Assembly (NCBI RefSeq): GCF_003122325.1
Contig: NZ_QFBC01000012.1
Location: 62,001 to 126,000, forward strand
DNA length: 64,000 nucleotides
Direction: 5' to 3'
Source: Rhizobium album
Lineage (GTDB): Bacteria; Pseudomonadota; Alphaproteobacteria; Rhizobiales; Rhizobiaceae
A program made the translations under genes and the position numbers. The notes under the pieces are model-generated. The model was not told the DNA's origin and searched no databases. It saw nothing but the letters and a program-made list of their open reading frames with translations. Positions 61,381 to 64,000 of the stretch are shown piece by piece (positions within the stretch are counted from its first letter, which is position 1; every line of letters begins with the position of its first letter).

Positions 61381-62100
61381 CTAGTTCGCCAGATAGGCGC
61401 CGTGGAGAATATCAGGACGCTGGCGCAGCGTCTCCGATGGACCGTCGAACACCAGGCGGCCGCGCTCCAGCACCATGGCTTGGCTGGCGAGGCCGAGCGC
61501 CAGATGCGCGAACTGCTCGATCAGCAGCACGCCGATGCCGTCACGGGCCGCCAGCGTCAGCGCCTCGGCCAGTCGCTTCACCACGGTCGGCGCCAGGCCG
61601 AGCGACAATTCGTCGACGATCATGAAACGCGGCCGGGCGACGAAGGCCTGCGCCATCGCCACCATCTGCTTCTGGCCGCCGGAGAGATCGCCGGCAAGCT
61701 GCTGGCGGCGGGCCTGCAGCTCCGGGAAGATTTCGAAGGCGCGGTTCAATCCGTCGCGCCGGGCGGCCGCCTTGCGGTCGAGAACGGAGACGAGGAGATT
61801 GTCCTCCACCGTCATCTGGCCCAGCACGCGGTGCCCCTCCGGCACCATGGCGATGCCCCTGCGGCGCACCGCATCGGCGGCAAGGCCGGTCAGCTTCTGG
61901 CCGCCCAGCGAGACGGAGCCGGATGCCGTCGGGATGGCGCCGGCAATCGCCATCACCGTGCTCGACTTGCCGGCACCGTTGGCGCCGAGCAGCGTGCTGA
62001 TCGTACCGGGTTTCACCATGAATGAAATGCCGTGCAGCACTCGCTTGCCGCCGCGCTCGACGACGAGATTGTCGATGGCGATCGTCTCTGCTCCGGACAT
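61381..62100 (-). CDS. Branched-chain amino acid type ABC ATPase (LivF-like)
   Basis: This 239-residue ATPase has Walker A GANGAGKSSTVMAI (about residue 38), signature LSGGQKQMVAMAQAF and Walker B FMIVDELSLGLAP. LivF-type proteins pair with LivG to energise uptake of branched-chain amino acids, but this family also imports aromatic and other compounds. The start overlaps the LivG stop by 1-2 bases. It is the last gene before the AraC gene. No binding protein gene is visible in the window. Confidence 0.9.
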   Translation of the reverse strand: MSGAETIAIDNLVVERGGKRVLHGISFMVKPGTISTLLGANGAGKSSTVMAIAGAIPTASGSVSLGGQKLTGLAADAVRRRGIAMVPEGHRVLGQMTVEDNLLVSVLDRKAAARRDGLNRAFEIFPELQARRQQLAGDLSGGQKQMVAMAQAFVARPRFMIVDELSLGLAPTVVKRLAEALTLAARDGIGVLLIEQFAHLALGLASQAMVLERGRLVFDGPSETLRQRPDILHGAYLAN

Positions 62101-62804
62101 CACAACTCTCCCAGATAGGCGCGACGCACGTCCGGATCGGCAAGCACCGTTTCGGTCGGGCCGAGCGCCAGCCGCCGGCCGTAATCGAGCACCAGCGTTT
62201 CGCTGCACATGGCGCGGATGAGATCGACGTCATGATCGATGACGATCACCTGCGCCGAAAATTCCGAAGGAATGCGCAGCACGAGATCGCGCAGGCGCGC
62301 GCCCTCCTCGTCGGTCAGGCCGGCCGCCGGTTCGTCGAGCAGGATCAGCCGCGGCGTGCCGATCAGGCACTTGCCGAGTTCGACCAGCCGACGTTCGAAC
62401 AGATTGAGCCGCGCACCGAGACGGTGGGCGACCGAACGCAGGCCGACGAAATCCAGCGCGCGGTCGGTGGTGCGGCTGCGCTCGCCGGGCGCGGTGACAT
62501 GATCGGCGATGGCGAAAAGATTGTCGCGCGCCGTCAGGTCCTCGACCACCTGCTCCGTCTGGAAGGAGCGTCGCAATCCCGCCTTGACGCGCTGCAGCGG
62601 CGAAAGCGGCAGCAGCGGCCGGCCATCCAGCCGGACCGATCCCTCCACCGGCCGGACGAAACCGGAGAGCACGTTGAGAAGCGTGGTCTTGCCCGCACCG
62701 TTGGGGCCGATCAGGCCGGAGACCGGCGCGGTCAGGGCCGCGGTCAACTGGTCGATCGGCTTGATGCCGCCGAAGCGGACGGAGAGCGTTTCGACTTCGA
62801 TCAT
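62100..62804 (-). CDS. Branched-chain amino acid type ABC ATPase (LivG-like)
   Basis: This 234-residue ATPase has Walker A GPNGAGKTTLLNVL (about residue 35) and Walker B LILLDEPAAGLTDEE. The signature region (LNLFERRLVELGKCL) departs from the usual LSYG.QRRLEIA, so its partner LivF-like protein with a good signature may carry more of the activity. The start overlaps the permease stop (ATGA), indicating coupled translation. Confidence 0.88.
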   Translation of the reverse strand: MIEVETLSVRFGGIKPIDQLTAALTAPVSGLIGPNGAGKTTLLNVLSGFVRPVEGSVRLDGRPLLPLSPLQRVKAGLRRSFQTEQVVEDLTARDNLFAIADHVTAPGERSRTTDRALDFVGLRSVAHRLGARLNLFERRLVELGKCLIGTPRLILLDEPAAGLTDEEGARLRDLVLRIPSEFSAQVIVIDHDVDLIRAMCSETLVLDYGRRLALGPTETVLADPDVRRAYLGEL

Positions 62805-63838
62805 CGGTCGTCGCCTTTCCTGAAACGGGCCGCAAGGGTGGCAATCTGGCCGGCGATACCGGTCGGCGCTGTCGCCAGAGCATGGAACAGGGCCACGCCG
62901 AAGATGCCGATGGTCACGTAGCCATCGATGCCGAGATCGGTGAGAAGCGCTGGCAAGGCGCGCAGCAACAGGCCGGCGATCACCGCGCCGTACCAGTGAT
63001 AGGCCCCGCCGACGGTCGCCAGCGCAAACAGGTTGAGACTCTCGAAAGCCGAGAAAGCACGGCCTTCCAGCTGGCCGACATTGCCAGCGAGCAGCGCGCC
63101 GGCGATCCCGGCGAGAAAACCGGAGAGCGCAAAGGCCCAGGCCTTGTAGGCCAGCACGTTGACGCCGGATGAGATCGCCACCGTCTCGCCCTTGCGGATC
63201 AGGGCCCAGGCGCGGCCGGGCCTGCTGATCTTGTGCCATTGCACCAGCAAAAGCCCCAGCGTCGCAACGGCGCAGCAATAGAGGAAATAAGGCACGGCCT
63301 CGGTGGCAAGATCCGGGCGCGGCAGCATGGCGCGGCCGGAACCATCGGCGCGGCCGAGAAACCCCGGACCACCGTCCGGAAAGCCCCAGGCGGAAATGAC
63401 GATCTGGAAGGCGCCGGCAAGCATCAGCGTCACCAGAGCAAGATAAAGCCCGCGCAGCCGCAATGCCGGGATGCCGAACAGCAGGCCGGTCAGGGTCGCG
63501 ACGATACCGCCGGCCAGCATGCTCACCTCGAAGGGCGGATGGAAGGCATGACCAATACGCAGCGTCGCCCAGCCGCCGACGCCGACCAGCGCGAACTGGC
63601 AGAGCGAGACGAGGCCGAGCTGGCCATAAAGCACCGCGACACCGGCGACGGAAAGCGACAGGGCCATGGCCGAGGTGGTGGCCGACAGCCAGAAGGCGTT
63701 GGCAAGCAGCGAAACGAGGGCGGCAAACACCGCCATGGCAAACACGATGACCAGCAGGGGCCGGTACGAGAGTCCGGTGGTCACCGGGGAAGATGACGAC
63801 GACATGGCAGCGGCGGAAAGGGTTTTGTCTGTGCTCAT
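62801..63838 (-). CDS. Branched-chain amino acid type ABC permease (LivM-like)
   Basis: This 345-residue membrane protein has the LivM pattern with about eight to ten helices (AGVAVLYGQLGLVSLCQFALVGVGGWATLRIG, and the coupling loop LIRKGETVAISSGVNVLAYKAWAFALSGFLAGIAGALLAGNVG). It forms a heterodimer with the LivH-like permease encoded upstream. The start ATG overlaps the LivH stop. The substrate cannot be told from the permease. Confidence 0.88.
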   Translation of the reverse strand: MSTDKTLSAAAMSSSSSPVTTGLSYRPLLVIVFAMAVFAALVSLLANAFWLSATTSAMALSLSVAGVAVLYGQLGLVSLCQFALVGVGGWATLRIGHAFHPPFEVSMLAGGIVATLTGLLFGIPALRLRGLYLALVTLMLAGAFQIVISAWGFPDGGPGFLGRADGSGRAMLPRPDLATEAVPYFLYCCAVATLGLLLVQWHKISRPGRAWALIRKGETVAISSGVNVLAYKAWAFALSGFLAGIAGALLAGNVGQLEGRAFSAFESLNLFALATVGGAYHWYGAVIAGLLLRALPALLTDLGIDGYVTIGIFGVALFHALATAPTGIAGQIATLAARFRKGDDR

Positions 63839-64000
63839 CGATCCCTCAGGGCGGCTCTGGAGGTGCTTCCGAGGATCGTCACGGCAATCAGCGCGATGAC
63901 GAAGGGGGCGGCGGCGCGGTAGGGCGAGACCCAGGCGATCGGCGTCAGCACCGCTTCGGCGAGACCGATGCCGATCCCGGCAATCGCCGTCACATACAGC
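63835..64000 (-). CDS. Branched-chain amino acid type ABC permease (LivH-like), partial
   Basis: Only the last 54 residues are in the window (LYVTAIAGIGIGLAEAVLTPIAWVSPYRAAAPFVIALIAVTILG...ALRDR). They show the typical final membrane helices of LivH (the family ends ...SYKDVFPFALLILVLLFRP..G). The stop codon overlaps the start of the LivM-like gene. The rest of the gene and probably the binding protein lie beyond the right edge. Confidence 0.75.
   Translation of the reverse strand, partial: LYVTAIAGIGIGLAEAVLTPIAWVSPYRAAAPFVIALIAVTILGSTSRAALRDR

Overview
The window is high-GC, densely coded alphaproteobacterial DNA and almost certainly comes from a secondary replicon (plasmid or chromid) of a member of the Rhizobiaceae. 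The main evidence is a complete repABC replication and partition operon with its small antisense RNA between repB and repC, a RIME-like rhizobial intergenic repeat, and a very high density of ABC uptake systems. I cannot name the species from sequence alone.

Layout from left to right. (1) 1-7112: a sugar-type ABC uptake operon (binding protein, ATPase, two permeases) with an SGNH esterase at its downstream end, a second SGNH esterase and a ROK regulator divergent from it, and a palindromic operator candidate between. (2) 7197-7989: a decayed IS6-family insertion sequence. (3) 8096-9612: a zinc-type alcohol dehydrogenase/quinone reductase-like enzyme divergent from an HxlR regulator. (4) 9626-13300: repC, antisense RNA, repB, repA and the repA promoter with palindromic sites. 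(5) 13481-18608: a second sugar-type ABC operon ending in a cytosolic LVIVD-repeat protein. (6) 18837-28275: an ABC exporter, peptidase T, a HAMP-GAF-GGDEF diguanylate cyclase and an RND efflux pair. (7) 28291-31364: aldehyde dehydrogenase with a DUF779 partner and an AcoR-like regulator that lacks the AAA+ domain. (8) 31605-38527: a DUF2325 protein, a TPP-dependent enzyme, a class III aminotransferase, an EamA permease and a CofD-like protein.

(9) 38655-41981: a TPP riboswitch followed by ykoF-thiX-thiZ-thiY, a thiamin-precursor uptake operon. (10) 42030-45265: an AI-2E family permease, and a second class III aminotransferase divergent from an XRE-cupin regulator. (11) 45276-49207: a ferric-iron type ABC operon. 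(12) 49332-52434: an Lrp/AsnC regulator divergent from alanine racemase and D-amino acid dehydrogenase, a D/L-alanine catabolic unit. (13) 52566-58246: a chemoreceptor with a periplasmic PDC-like protein, Rnk, a HipBA toxin-antitoxin pair and a DUF3597 protein. (14) 58422-64000: an SDR dehydrogenase, a MoaF-like protein and a SnoaL-like protein on one strand, facing an AraC regulator and a branched-chain amino acid type ABC operon that runs off the right edge.

Overall this is an accessory replicon for nutrient scavenging: most modules are a transporter plus one or two enzymes plus a local regulator, often with a recognisable operator in the divergent promoter region. No phage, CRISPR array, tRNA or rRNA was seen. 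I found no clearly new defence-type system. The least explained items are the twin-esterase sugar cassette, the LVIVD protein in a transporter operon, the AAA-less AcoR-like regulator with its palindrome, the SDR-MoaF-SnoaL module, and a palindromic motif shared by the repA and hipBA upstream regions.
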